Shown: piece after piece, positions 38,871-47,441 of the stretch
How the letters are laid out: the number at the start of each line of letters is the position of its first letter
How positions within the stretch are numbered: the stretch's first letter is position 1
Assembly (NCBI GenBank): GCA_030066855.1
Contig: JASJAU010000044.1
Coordinates: 1 to 60,850 of the forward strand
Length of the DNA stretch: 60,850 nucleotides
Direction of reading: 5' to 3'
From: Paracoccaceae bacterium
Lineage (GTDB): Bacteria > Pseudomonadota > Alphaproteobacteria > Rhodobacterales > Rhodobacteraceae
The notes under the pieces: generated by a model
What the model was told of the DNA's origin: nothing
What the model saw: the letters and a program-made list of their open reading frames with translations, nothing else
The model's database searches: none
Position numbers and translations under genes: made by a program

Positions 38871-40117
38871 CCGACCGCCTCCCGGCATATGCTTTGTTCG
38901 CGGCCATGCTCGCCGCTGCGGGCCTGCCGATCTATATCCATGCGCCCAAATTCTATGTCGACGAATATGGCGTCAGCCTCGCCGCGCTGGGCGCGGTGCT
39001 TTTCGGTCTGCGGTTGCTGGACGTGGTGCAGGACCCGGCGCTGGGCTGGCTTAGCCGCCGTTTGCGCCACCGGCGCGCGGTCGCGGTCTTAACCGGCGCG
39101 GCTGTGATGGCTGTCGCGATGGTCGGGCTGTTTGCGGTCGAGCCGATGCTCCCGCCGTTGGCGTGGTTCGCGGTGACACTTGCGCTTCTGTTCTCGGGCT
39201 TCAGTTTCTTGACGATCACCTTCTATTCCCAAGGCGTCGCCAAGGCGGACGCGTTGGGCGAGGACGGCCATGTGCGGCTGGCGGCGTGGCGCGAGACCGG
39301 GGCGCTGCTGGGCATCTCGCTAGCGTCGGTCCTGCCGGTCGCGTTTCTTGTGATCACAGATTCGCCCTTCGCTTTGTTCGCGGTGGTTTTCGTCCTGGTC
39401 ACCGTTGCGGGGGTTTGGTCGATGGGCCGCGAATGGCGGCCCGGAGGGAGGCCGTCCGAGCCGGGGTTCCGGCCGATCCTGACCGACCCGACTGCGCGGC
39501 GGCTTCTGATCATCGCGCTTTTGAACGCCACACCGGTCGCCGTCACCTCCACCCTATTCCTGTTTTTCGTCGAAAGCCGTCTCGGCGCGCCAGGCTGGGA
39601 AGGGCCGCTTCTGCTGCTTTTCTTCCTCGCCGCCGCAGCCTCGGCCCCGGTCTGGGGTCGCGCGGCCCGCGCGATCGGGGCGAAACGGGCGCTGCTCATT
39701 GGTATGACGCTGGCCATCTTGTCCTTTGGTGGCGCGGCGCTTCTGGGGACCGGCGACACGGCGCTGTTCGCCATCATCTGCCTCGCCTCCGGCGCGGCGC
39801 TAGGGGCGGACATGACGCTTCTCCCGGCGATCTTCGCGCGCCGGCTAGAAGAGATCTCGCCCGAGGCGGCGGAGGGCTTCGGCTTGTGGTCCTTCGTCTC
39901 GAAATTCACGCTCGCCTTCGCGGCGGTCATCCTTTTGCCGCTTCTCGAGCTCAGCGGGTTCATGCCCGGCGCCGAGCCCCTTCCCGAGACGGCCTTAACC
40001 ACCCTGACCTTCGCCTATGCGGTTTTGCCCTGTGGATTGAAGCTGATCGCACTAGGTCTACTGGCGTCGACGACGATTGAGGCGCCCGCGCCCTCTTCGT
40101 CCATTCGGGAGGCCTGA
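38867..40117 (+). CDS. MFS transporter (GPH-like)
   Basis: 416-residue membrane protein with about twelve hydrophobic segments, resembling the glycoside-pentoside-hexuronide:cation branch: RLLDVVQDPALGWLSRR is the loop 2-3 motif, and LGADMTLLPAIFARR lies late. A GGAGGAGG ribosome-binding site sits inside the end of the DUF1365 gene. Its place inside a lipid-modification operon suggests a lipid or lysophospholipid substrate rather than a sugar, but this is inference. Confidence 0.82.
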   Translation: MTDRLPAYALFAAMLAAAGLPIYIHAPKFYVDEYGVSLAALGAVLFGLRLLDVVQDPALGWLSRRLRHRRAVAVLTGAAVMAVAMVGLFAVEPMLPPLAWFAVTLALLFSGFSFLTITFYSQGVAKADALGEDGHVRLAAWRETGALLGISLASVLPVAFLVITDSPFALFAVVFVLVTVAGVWSMGREWRPGGRPSEPGFRPILTDPTARRLLIIALLNATPVAVTSTLFLFFVESRLGAPGWEGPLLLLFFLAAAASAPVWGRAARAIGAKRALLIGMTLAILSFGGAALLGTGDTALFAIICLASGAALGADMTLLPAIFARRLEEISPEAAEGFGLWSFVSKFTLAFAAVILLPLLELSGFMPGAEPLPETALTTLTFAYAVLPCGLKLIALGLLASTTIEAPAPSSSIREA

Positions 40118-40119
40118 CC

Positions 40120-40704
40120 ATGGAATTGTTCCTTTCTTTCTGCCTCGGCGCGATAGCGGTCGCCTTCCTGTTGTGGTTTCGGGTCCGCCATTACGGTTTC
40201 GCCGGTCAGGTCGCGATGGATTATGACGGCGAGGCGCCTGCATTTGACATCCGCGAGGTCCTGAGCGGCCCGCTTCTCTGCGAAGGAGTTATTTACGGGC
40301 CCACGGGCAAGGTCTCGTCGCGGTTCGTGGCAGATTTCCATGCCACTTGGGACGGCAACTCCGGGCGCATGACGGAAGAGTTCCGGTACGATTCCGGAGA
40401 AAACCAGTCGCGGGAGTGGCGCCTGACCGTCGAGGACAACGGCCGCATCCGAGCTGAGGCGGACGATCTGGTCGGCACCGGCCGGGGCCAGCAGGCGGGT
40501 CACGGGGTCTGCCTGAACTACCGTATCAAGCTGCCCGCAGGCGCGGGCGGGCATGTGCTGGACGCCATCGACTGGATGTACCTGGTGGAGAACGGCACGA
40601 TCATAAACCGCAGCCAGTTTCGCAAGTTCGGGATCAAGGTCGCCGAACTGGTGGCGACCATCCGGCCCGCGCCCGAGGCGAAGGACAAGAAGAAGGCCGC
40701 ATGA
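40120..40704 (+). CDS. DUF3833 family protein
   Basis: 194 residues beginning with a membrane segment (FLSFCLGAIAVAFLLWFRV) and continuing as a small beta-rich domain typical of DUF3833, with FDIREVLSGPLLCEGVIYG, ADFHATWDGNSGRM and DWMYLVENGTIINRSQFRKFG. It would be a membrane-anchored periplasmic or lipid-binding protein. It starts 2 bases after the MFS gene and overlaps the next SDR by 4 bases, so it is clearly within the operon. Function unknown; its lipid-operon context is the best clue. Confidence 0.8.
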   Translation: MELFLSFCLGAIAVAFLLWFRVRHYGFAGQVAMDYDGEAPAFDIREVLSGPLLCEGVIYGPTGKVSSRFVADFHATWDGNSGRMTEEFRYDSGENQSREWRLTVEDNGRIRAEADDLVGTGRGQQAGHGVCLNYRIKLPAGAGGHVLDAIDWMYLVENGTIINRSQFRKFGIKVAELVATIRPAPEAKDKKKAA

Positions 40705-41432
40705 GAGACTGGACAGGCAAGCGCTATTGGATCGTCGGAGCCTCCGCCGGTCTGGGCCGGGAAGTGGCCAAACAGATCTCCGCGCTAGGCGCGGAGGTCA
40801 TCCTGAGCGCACGGAATGAAGAGGATCTGAACGCGCTTGCCGGTGAATGCGGCGGGCGCACCCAGGTCGTGCCGATGGACGTCTCAGACGACGCCAGCGT
40901 TGCGGCGGCGGCCACTGAGGCGCGCCATGTCGACGGCTTGGTCTATCTCGCCGGCGTCTACTGGCCGATGAGCTCGCGAGAATGGCAGACGGACCACGCG
41001 CTTCAGATGTTCGATATCAACCTTGTCGGCGCCGTACGCGTGCTGGGTCACGTCGTGCCTGGCATGGTTGAGCGGGACTCCGGGCATATTGTGATCACAG
41101 GCTCGCTCTCCGGCTACCGCGGCCTGCCGAACGCCATTGGCTACGGCGCCTCGAAGGCTGGGATCATGTCGCTCGCCGAGTCGATGTATTTCGATCTGCG
41201 GAAGACCGGCGTGGACGTTCAGCTGATCAATCCCGGGTTCATCAAGACCCGGCTGACCGACAAGAACGAATACGCGATGCCGTTCATCATGGAGCCGGAG
41301 GACGCGGCGCGGAGTTTTGTCGACCACATGCATACGGACGGGTTCTCAAAGACCTATCCCCGGCTCTTCGGCTCGATCCTGCGCGGCAGCCAGTTCCTGC
41401 CGGAATGGCTCTATTACCGGGTCTTCGGCTAG
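40701..41432 (+). CDS. SDR family oxidoreductase (last gene of RpoE-linked operon)
   Basis: 243-residue short-chain dehydrogenase. Cofactor motif WIVGASAGLGREVA, catalytic Ser, Tyr and Lys in ITGSLSGYRG and IGYGASKAGIM. It overlaps the DUF3833 gene by 4 bases (ATGA). It is the fifth and last gene of the flavoprotein-DUF1365-MFS-DUF3833-SDR operon. A redox step on a modified acyl chain or its aldehyde breakdown product is plausible but not shown. Confidence 0.87.
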   Translation: MRDWTGKRYWIVGASAGLGREVAKQISALGAEVILSARNEEDLNALAGECGGRTQVVPMDVSDDASVAAAATEARHVDGLVYLAGVYWPMSSREWQTDHALQMFDINLVGAVRVLGHVVPGMVERDSGHIVITGSLSGYRGLPNAIGYGASKAGIMSLAESMYFDLRKTGVDVQLINPGFIKTRLTDKNEYAMPFIMEPEDAARSFVDHMHTDGFSKTYPRLFGSILRGSQFLPEWLYYRVFG

Positions 41433-41471
41433 GCTTTGTCTCACGCTTGAAACCATGCTACCGCGCTCGTG

Positions 41472-42515
41472 ATGAGCGCGCGGGCACCGATATTCGACGG
41501 CCACAACGACGCCCTTCTCCGATTGTGGAAGGGGCGTCCCGGCGCCATCGACCATTTCCGGTCGGGGGGACCGGGCCACGTCGATCTGCCCAAGGCGCAA
41601 AAGGGCGGTTTCGCCGGAGGATTCTTCGCCATCTTCGTCCCGAGCGACGAGCCGTTCGACATGAGCGCGCTCATGCAGGACAGTTATGACATCCCCATGG
41701 CCAAGGAGGTCTGGGAGGACGACGCGCTTAAGACGGTGATGGAGAAGGCGTCCATCCTTTTGACCCTCGAGGCTCGGGGCGATCTCGTTATCTGCAAGAC
41801 TGCTGCAGACCTGCGGGCGGCAATGGACCGGGGCGTATGCGCGGCGGTTATGCATATTGAGGGCGCCGAGGCGATCGGACACGATCTGTCGGCGCTCGAT
41901 GTTCTTCACGCCGCGGGTCTGCGCTCCATAGGCCCCGTCTGGAGCCGGGAGACGGTTTTCGGCACCGGGGTGCCGTTCCGCTATCCTTCGGACGGGAATA
42001 TCGGCCCCGGCCTGACCGGCGACGGAAAACGGCTGGTCGCGCGGGCGGCGGAGCTGCGGATGGTGGTGGATCTGAGCCATCTGAACGAGGCGGGGTTCTG
42101 GGATGTCGAGAGAATGGGCGTCCCGTTGGTCACAACCCATTCAAACGCGCATGCCATTTGCCCGCACTCCCGCAACCTGACCGACGACCAGTTGCGAGCG
42201 ATCGGCTCGTCCGGCGGGATCGTCGGGCTGAACTTCGCGACCGCGTTCCTCCGGCCAGATGGCAAGATGCTCCCTGAAGGCGCGCTGCAATGGATGCCCC
42301 GGCATCTGGAGCGCATGATCGAGATGGCGGGGGAGGGTCACGTCGCGCTGGGCTCGGATTTCGACGGCGGTGTTATGCCGGTGGAGATCGGTGATGCAGG
42401 CGGGCTTGACGCGCTCCGGACCGCGCTTGCCGAGGCCGGTTTCGGGGACGATCTGATCGAGCGGATTTGCTGGCGGAATTGGTTCGATGCGCTGGAGCGG
42501 ATCTGGGGCGGCTAG
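41472..42515 (+). CDS. Membrane-dipeptidase family (M19) dipeptidase
   Basis: 347 residues from the ATG at 41472 (GTG at 41469 possible). The M19 metal ligands are visible: FDGHND at the N-terminus, Glu in VMHIEGAEAIG, His in DLSHLNEAGF and THSNAHAIC, and Asp in ALGSDFDGG. The family hydrolyses dipeptides, including those with D-residues, and related amides. It has no signal peptide. Its end overlaps the CDGSH protein gene on the other strand by 4 bases. Confidence 0.9.
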   Translation: MSARAPIFDGHNDALLRLWKGRPGAIDHFRSGGPGHVDLPKAQKGGFAGGFFAIFVPSDEPFDMSALMQDSYDIPMAKEVWEDDALKTVMEKASILLTLEARGDLVICKTAADLRAAMDRGVCAAVMHIEGAEAIGHDLSALDVLHAAGLRSIGPVWSRETVFGTGVPFRYPSDGNIGPGLTGDGKRLVARAAELRMVVDLSHLNEAGFWDVERMGVPLVTTHSNAHAICPHSRNLTDDQLRAIGSSGGIVGLNFATAFLRPDGKMLPEGALQWMPRHLERMIEMAGEGHVALGSDFDGGVMPVEIGDAGGLDALRTALAEAGFGDDLIERICWRNWFDALERIWGG

Positions 42516-43156
42516 CCCACTGGCGGCTTCTGAAATCCGATCTTGTTGTGTGACCCGTCGCAGAAGGGCTTGTCGCCGGACGATCCGCAACGGCAGAACG
42601 CGGCATGACCGACACGCGCCACGCGGCGGCCGTCCCCTCCGATGATCTCCATGTTGCCTTTCAGAAGAAGCGGACCGTTTTCGCGCGCGACAACTTCGAT
42701 GGGGCCGGCGGTTTCCTCAGGCTGCCGATCCTTGTCTTCGCGGAATTCGGGCAATCCTGTCGCGGTGAACCCTTTGAGATGGGCGTTGTTGCAGAACGGC
42801 GAGTTCTCAGTCTTTCCGCAACGGCAAAGCAGGGCGCGGGTTCGGGTCTCGCCTTCGATGTGGATTTCGCCCCGAACTTCGAGCGGACCGTTCTCCCAAA
42901 CGCGGACTGTGTTCGTCTCCGGCGTTATCTCCTGCGGGCCGTCCTTTCGGGTGTAGCTCAAAGCGCCGGACGGGCAGGCCTCGATCACGGAGATCAGGTC
43001 GTCTGTTGAGGCGCCGCCCGGTTGAATCCAGGGGCGCGCTTCAGGATCGAAGACCTTGGGCAGGCCCAGCACGCAGCGCCGGGCGTGGATGCAGGTCTTT
43101 CCGTCGAAGTGAATGGTCAGTTCTTCTGTCTCGACAGGTTTCATGGTGCGGCTCAT
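42512..43156 (-). CDS. Ferredoxin-like plus double CDGSH iron-sulfur protein
   Basis: 214-residue protein with three iron-sulfur modules. The N-terminal Fer4_19-type region has CIHARRC and IEACPSGALSY. Two CDGSH domains follow: CRCGKTENSPFCNNAHLKGF, with the final DGS replaced by NNA but the three Cys and His kept, and CRCGSSGDKPFCDGSHNKIGF, which is canonical. CDGSH clusters are redox-active and can transfer [2Fe-2S] centres. It is monocistronic. The partner is unknown; the triple architecture occurs in bacteria and is tied to redox or cluster trafficking. Confidence 0.87.
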   Translation of the reverse strand: MSRTMKPVETEELTIHFDGKTCIHARRCVLGLPKVFDPEARPWIQPGGASTDDLISVIEACPSGALSYTRKDGPQEITPETNTVRVWENGPLEVRGEIHIEGETRTRALLCRCGKTENSPFCNNAHLKGFTATGLPEFREDKDRQPEETAGPIEVVARENGPLLLKGNMEIIGGDGRRVARVGHAAFCRCGSSGDKPFCDGSHNKIGFQKPPVG

Positions 43157-43193
43157 TGTTCTTTGACCGAGGGTAGGGCGGTAAGGGAGCCGG

Positions 43194-44486
43194 TCAAAAC
43201 CCCAGCCGGTCCCGAAGCGAATACCAGGTCATCGCGAGCGTTAGCAGCGGCGCTCGGGCGTGCTTTCCGCCGGGAAATGCGGGGACGGGCAGGCGGGACA
43301 TCAGGTCCAGCCGCGCGGCGTCGCCGGAGATGGCTTCCGCCAGGATCTTGCCGGCGAGGCCCGTGAGCGCCACGCCCTGCCCGGAAAACCCCGCGGCGAC
43401 GAGCGTCGCGGGCCCGATCCGGCGGATCATAGGGACGCGGTGGGTGGTGATACCCAGCGTGCCGCCCCAGTGATAGTCGACGCGAACGCCCTTGAGCTGC
43501 GGAAAGAGCCGCTCCATCCGGGCGCGGAGGGCGGAGAGGATGTCGGTCGGAAACCCGAGCGAGTAGTTCTCGCGCCCGCCGAACAGCAGCCGCTTGTCCT
43601 CGCTCAGCCGGAAATAATTCACGACGAAGCGGTCGTCAGCGACGGCAACGTCCTTGGGCAGGATCTCCGCCGCCCGATCGCCGAGCGGTTCTGTCGCGGC
43701 GATGAAGCTGTTGATCGGCATGACGCGCGACGAGACCTCTCCGGTCAGATCGGGCATATAGCCGTTTCCGGCCAGAACGATGTGGTCGGCCGTGATCGTG
43801 CCGCTTTTGGTGACGAGGGAGTTGCTTTCCAGGCCGGTCGCCTCTGTCCGTTCATGGATCGTCGCGCCGGCCGCCTCGGCCGCGCGGGCCAGTCCCAGAA
43901 CATACCGGAGCGGATGCAGATGCCCGGCGTCCCAGTCCATCACGCCGCCCGTGTAGAAGTCGGACTTCACGATCTCGTCGACCGCTTCGCCCTCGACCAT
44001 CTCGCTCGGGTAGTCGTAGGTCTTGGCCAGATGGGTGGCGAGCCTTCGCCATTCCTCGACGCTCGATCTGTCCCAGGCGCCGTGGAACACCCCGGGCTTG
44101 TAGCCCGCGTCCGGGGCGTGCCGCGCGACAAGCTCGCGGGTCAGCGCCTTGGCTTCCACGGTGAGGTCCCAGAGCTTCCGCGCGTCCTCTTTCCCCACGC
44201 GCTTTTCGATCCAGAACTGATCCCGGTTGAACCCCGTTCCAACCTGTCCGCCGTTTCGCCCAGAGGCGCCGAAGCCCGCGCGGTGGGCGTCGATGACGAC
44301 GGCTTTGATGCCTTTCTCCGCCAGATGGAGCGCTGTGGAGAGGCCCGTGTAGCCGGCGCCCACAATCGCGACGTCCGCCTTCGTGTCGCCATCGAGGGGA
44401 GGGCGTTCAGGCGGGATGTTTGCTGTGGCGGCGTAGTAGCTGGCCGGGAAGGCGCCGGGCCTGTCATTGCGGTAAAGCGGGTTCAT
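43194..44486 (-). CDS. FAD-dependent oxidoreductase (PuuB-like DAO family)
   Basis: 430 residues from the ATG at 44486, which overlaps the glutamine-synthetase-like stop (ATGA). Rossmann FAD motif VAIVGAGYTGLSTALHLAEKG, then AHRAGFGASGRNGGQVGTGF, typical of gamma-glutamylputrescine oxidase and relatives, and the C-terminal FSGQGVALTGLAGKILAEA. With the ligase-like and amidotransferase genes upstream it forms a puu-type set: glutamylation of an amine, oxidation, then release. The amine substrate is inferred to be a polyamine or alkylamine. Confidence 0.87.
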   Translation of the reverse strand: MNPLYRNDRPGAFPASYYAATANIPPERPPLDGDTKADVAIVGAGYTGLSTALHLAEKGIKAVVIDAHRAGFGASGRNGGQVGTGFNRDQFWIEKRVGKEDARKLWDLTVEAKALTRELVARHAPDAGYKPGVFHGAWDRSSVEEWRRLATHLAKTYDYPSEMVEGEAVDEIVKSDFYTGGVMDWDAGHLHPLRYVLGLARAAEAAGATIHERTEATGLESNSLVTKSGTITADHIVLAGNGYMPDLTGEVSSRVMPINSFIAATEPLGDRAAEILPKDVAVADDRFVVNYFRLSEDKRLLFGGRENYSLGFPTDILSALRARMERLFPQLKGVRVDYHWGGTLGITTHRVPMIRRIGPATLVAAGFSGQGVALTGLAGKILAEAISGDAARLDLMSRLPVPAFPGGKHARAPLLTLAMTWYSLRDRLGF

Positions 44487-45841
44487 ACGTTCAGAAGCAG
44501 GTGCTCGCGCTCCCAAGGCGAGATGACCTGAAGGAACTCTTCGTACTCGGCTTTTTTGACGATCTCATAGACCCGGCAGAACTCCTCGCCAAGCACCTCG
44601 CGGAAGGTGGATGCCACCTCCAGCTCGTCGAGCGCGGCGTAGAGTCCGCGCGGCAGCGCTTCGTCGGCGTCGTAGGCGTCGCCGGTGAACTCGTCCTTGG
44701 GCGTGATCTGCTCGACCATGCCGAGATAGCCGCAGGCGAGCGAGGCGGCGATGCCGAGGTAGGGATTGCAGTCCATGCCAGCAAGACGGTTCTCGACCCG
44801 TCGCGATTCCGGCCCGGAGACAGGCACGCGGATCGCCGTGGTCCGGTTGTCGCGGCCCCATTCCAGATTGATGGGTGCGGCGTTGTCTTTGACGTAGCGG
44901 CGGTAGGAGTTGACGTAGGGCGCGAAGAGCGCGGTGGCTGCGGGGAAGTACCGCTGCAGACCGCCGATGAAATAAGCGAACTCGGCGGTCTCCTCGCCGT
45001 CCGCGTCGGAGAAGATGTTGCGGCCCGTTTCCGCCGAAACGACCGAATGGTGGATGTGCATGGCGCTACCCGGCTCGCCCTCGATAGGTTTGGCCATGAA
45101 GGTCGCGAAACATTCGTGGCGGAACGCGGCCTCGCGGATCATCCGTTTGAAATAGAAGATCTCGTCCGCCAACGTGATCGGGTCGCCGTGGCGGAGGTTG
45201 ATCTCGAGCTGGCCCGCGCCGCCCTCCTGCGTGATGCCGTCGATCTCGAACCCCTGCGCTTCGGCGAAATCGTAGATGTCGTCGATCACCGGGCCAAACT
45301 CGTCGACCGCCGAAATGGAGTAGGCCTGACGCGCAGCGGCGGGGCGGCCTGTCCGGCCTGTCATCGCCTCAATCTCATGGGCCGGGTTGGTGTTCCGGGC
45401 GACGAGGTAGAACTCCATCTCCGGCGCCACGATGGGCCGCCAGCCGCGGTCATTGTATAGCTTTACGACGCGCCTCAGAACGTTCCGCGGGGCATAGGGA
45501 ACGGGAGCCCCGTCCTTGCCGAAGGCGTCGTGGATCACCTGCATTGTCCAGTCGCCGGTCCAGGGCGCGGCGGAGGTCGTGTCGAAGTCGGGTTTGAGGA
45601 TCATGTCGGGCTCGGTGAACCCTTCCTCGCCTGCGGCCTCGCCCCAGCCGCCAGTGATCGTCTGGAAGAAGATGGAGTTCGGCAAATAAAACTGCGCTTG
45701 CGTCGCGAACTTTGACGCGGTCATGGCTTTACCCCGCGCGATCCCGGAGAGGTCCGGGATGATGCACTCCACCTCATCGACGCGCCGTCCGTCTAGATAG
45801 GCCCGCGCGGCTTCGGGAGCGCTTTCGAGCCAGTCAGACAT
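44483..45841 (-). CDS. Glutamine synthetase family protein (PuuA-like)
   Basis: 452 residues from the ATG at 45841. It has the GS-II/III catalytic core: APEMEFYLV, ITQEGGAGQLEINLRHGDP, GSAMHIHHSV and NRLAGMDCNPYLGIAA. It belongs to the gamma-glutamylpolyamine synthetase branch rather than nitrogen-assimilating GlnA, because of the N-terminus and its operon. It would join glutamate to an amine using ATP. It overlaps the upstream amidotransferase gene by 8 bases and the oxidoreductase by 4. Confidence 0.87.
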   Translation of the reverse strand: MSDWLESAPEAARAYLDGRRVDEVECIIPDLSGIARGKAMTASKFATQAQFYLPNSIFFQTITGGWGEAAGEEGFTEPDMILKPDFDTTSAAPWTGDWTMQVIHDAFGKDGAPVPYAPRNVLRRVVKLYNDRGWRPIVAPEMEFYLVARNTNPAHEIEAMTGRTGRPAAARQAYSISAVDEFGPVIDDIYDFAEAQGFEIDGITQEGGAGQLEINLRHGDPITLADEIFYFKRMIREAAFRHECFATFMAKPIEGEPGSAMHIHHSVVSAETGRNIFSDADGEETAEFAYFIGGLQRYFPAATALFAPYVNSYRRYVKDNAAPINLEWGRDNRTTAIRVPVSGPESRRVENRLAGMDCNPYLGIAASLACGYLGMVEQITPKDEFTGDAYDADEALPRGLYAALDELEVASTFREVLGEEFCRVYEIVKKAEYEEFLQVISPWEREHLLLNV

Positions 45842-46514
45842 GCGCGTTCTCCTTAAAAAACGCAGCGATTCGGTCGGCCATGCGGGCGTTGTCATTGGCC
45901 GCGCCGACATGCATTCTCGCCTCAGCAATCAACAGATCGGGCACGACACCCGGCGCGCGATGCCCAAGAAGGGGCTGCATGACATCCGCTTCGAATTCCG
46001 GATGCGCCTGCACGGTCAGCGCTTTGCCGTCGTAGAGGAGCGCGGCGTTCTCGCAAAATGGACTGGTTCCGATCCGCTCCGCACGGGCCGGTTTCTCGAC
46101 CACCTGGTCCTGATGCCAGGCGTTCATGACCATCGGCTCGCCCTCGAAGTCGTAGTCGTGCCTGCCGACCGCCCAGCCGCCGTCGAACTTCGCGACCCGG
46201 CCGCCGAGTGCCTGGGCGATGATCTGGTGGCCGAAACAGATGCCGACCAGCGGCACGGACTTGGCGTAGGCTTTGGCGATGAAGTCCTCAAGCGGCTGAA
46301 TGAAGGGCAGGTCCTCATAGGCGCCATGGCGGGAGCCGCCGATCAACCAGCCGTGGGCCTCATGCGGGTCCTCGGGGAACTCCATGTCGACCACGGACCA
46401 TGTCTTAAAGTCGAAACCATGGCCCTTGAGCATGGCGGGATAGAGCTCGTCGTACTCGGGAAAAGGCGTGTCATCTCGGTTGAGATGTCCGGCCTGAAGG
46501 ATGCCGATCAGCAT
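45834..46514 (-). CDS. Class I glutamine amidotransferase
   Basis: 226-residue GATase1-fold protein of the GMP-synthase-like group. The nucleophile Cys is in VGICFGHQIIAQ and the His/Glu pair in VQAHPEFEAD. In a puu-type operon a class I amidotransferase-fold hydrolase (PuuD role) cleaves the gamma-glutamyl amide at the end of polyamine catabolism. This one is the first gene of the operon. Whether it does that job or supplies ammonia is undetermined. Confidence 0.85.
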   Translation of the reverse strand: MLIGILQAGHLNRDDTPFPEYDELYPAMLKGHGFDFKTWSVVDMEFPEDPHEAHGWLIGGSRHGAYEDLPFIQPLEDFIAKAYAKSVPLVGICFGHQIIAQALGGRVAKFDGGWAVGRHDYDFEGEPMVMNAWHQDQVVEKPARAERIGTSPFCENAALLYDGKALTVQAHPEFEADVMQPLLGHRAPGVVPDLLIAEARMHVGAANDNARMADRIAAFFKENAHV

Positions 46515-46575
46515 GTGACACCAGTGTTTTCAACGCCCGGACCGTAGCTTTGGCCGCCGTACCGGGCAAGAGGAC

Positions 46576-46609
46576 AAAAGAAAAGCGCGCCCCCGGACCG
46601 GGGACGCGC
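46576..46609 (-). terminator. Rho-independent terminator of the petABC operon
   Basis: On the minus strand a GC hairpin (GCGCGT/CCCC ... GGGG/GCGCGC, 46585-46609, one mismatch) is followed by TTTTCTTTT. It lies about 20 bases past the petC stop and before the amidotransferase start, in the right place to end fbc transcription. Confidence 0.85.
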
Positions 46610-46629
46610 CATATCATTTGAGAGATCGA

Positions 46630-47427
46630 TTACTCAGCTGGCGAGGAAGCCTTGCCTTTCTTGATCGGCGCCCAGATGCGCTTGTTGGTGAGGTAGAGCA
46701 GGACCGAAAGGATCGAGAGGAACAGGACGGCGATGAAGCCCGCTTCCTTGCGCGCGTTCAGCTCCGGCTCCGCGGTCCACATGAGGAAGGCCGAGACGTC
46801 CTTGGCGATCGACTCGATGTCTGTTGGCGAGCCGTCTTCGTACTCTACATCGTCGCCCCAGAGCGGCGGGCCCATCGAGAGGTAGCCGCCGAATGCGTCG
46901 TTTCCGTACAGGAGCGCGCCCGCTTCTTCCTTCTCGCTGCCGTTGTAACCGGTTAGGACGGAAGCGATGTACTCCGCCCCGCCCATGCCCCGGAAGAGCT
47001 GGTTCAGGCCGAGGCCGTAGGGACCGGAGAAGCCGGCGCGGGCCTTTGCCATCAGGCTCAGGTCCGGCGCGTTCTCAAGACCCGACTCGGGGAAGTAGTC
47101 GGTCGGGGTGGCAGGACGCCAATCGTCGATTTCGGCGTCGTAGACCTCGTAGAAGGCAGCGTAGGCGCGGACCTGGTCCTCGGGAAGGTGCGGGCCGCCG
47201 TCGTAACCGAGCGCCCGGAACGGCACGTACTGAAGCCCGTGGCAGGCCGCGCAGATCTCGGTGTAGACCTGAAGGCCCCGCTGGAGTTGCATCTGGTCGT
47301 AGGTGCCGAAGGGTCCTTCGAACGAGAAGTCGTAGTCCGTGACCTTGCCTGCGCCCCCAGCGGCGAATGCGCCGCCGGTCGCGAGACAAAGCGCGGTCAG
47401 AGCGGAAAGAGCGATCTTGCGGATCAT
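46630..47427 (-). CDS. petC: Cytochrome c1 of the bc1 complex
   Basis: 265 residues. A cleavable signal peptide ([20 protein letters not shown]) precedes the haem motif CAACH in [16 protein letters not shown]. The axial Met is in [12 protein letters not shown], and a C-terminal membrane anchor follows ([20 protein letters not shown]). The ATG at 47427 has an AAAGGA ribosome-binding site; ATG 47445, overlapping the petB stop (ATGA), is an equally possible start. It transfers electrons from the Rieske centre to soluble or membrane cytochrome c. Confidence 0.95.
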   Translation of the reverse strand: MIRKIALSALTALCLATGGAFAAGGAGKVTDYDFSFEGPFGTYDQMQLQRGLQVYTEICAACHGLQYVPFRALGYDGGPHLPEDQVRAYAAFYEVYDAEIDDWRPATPTDYFPESGLENAPDLSLMAKARAGFSGPYGLGLNQLFRGMGGAEYIASVLTGYNGSEKEEAGALLYGNDAFGGYLSMGPPLWGDDVEYEDGSPTDIESIAKDVSAFLMWTAEPELNARKEAGFIAVLFLSILSVLLYLTNKRIWAPIKKGKASSPAE

Positions 47428-47441
47428 TGTCGTGTTTCCTT

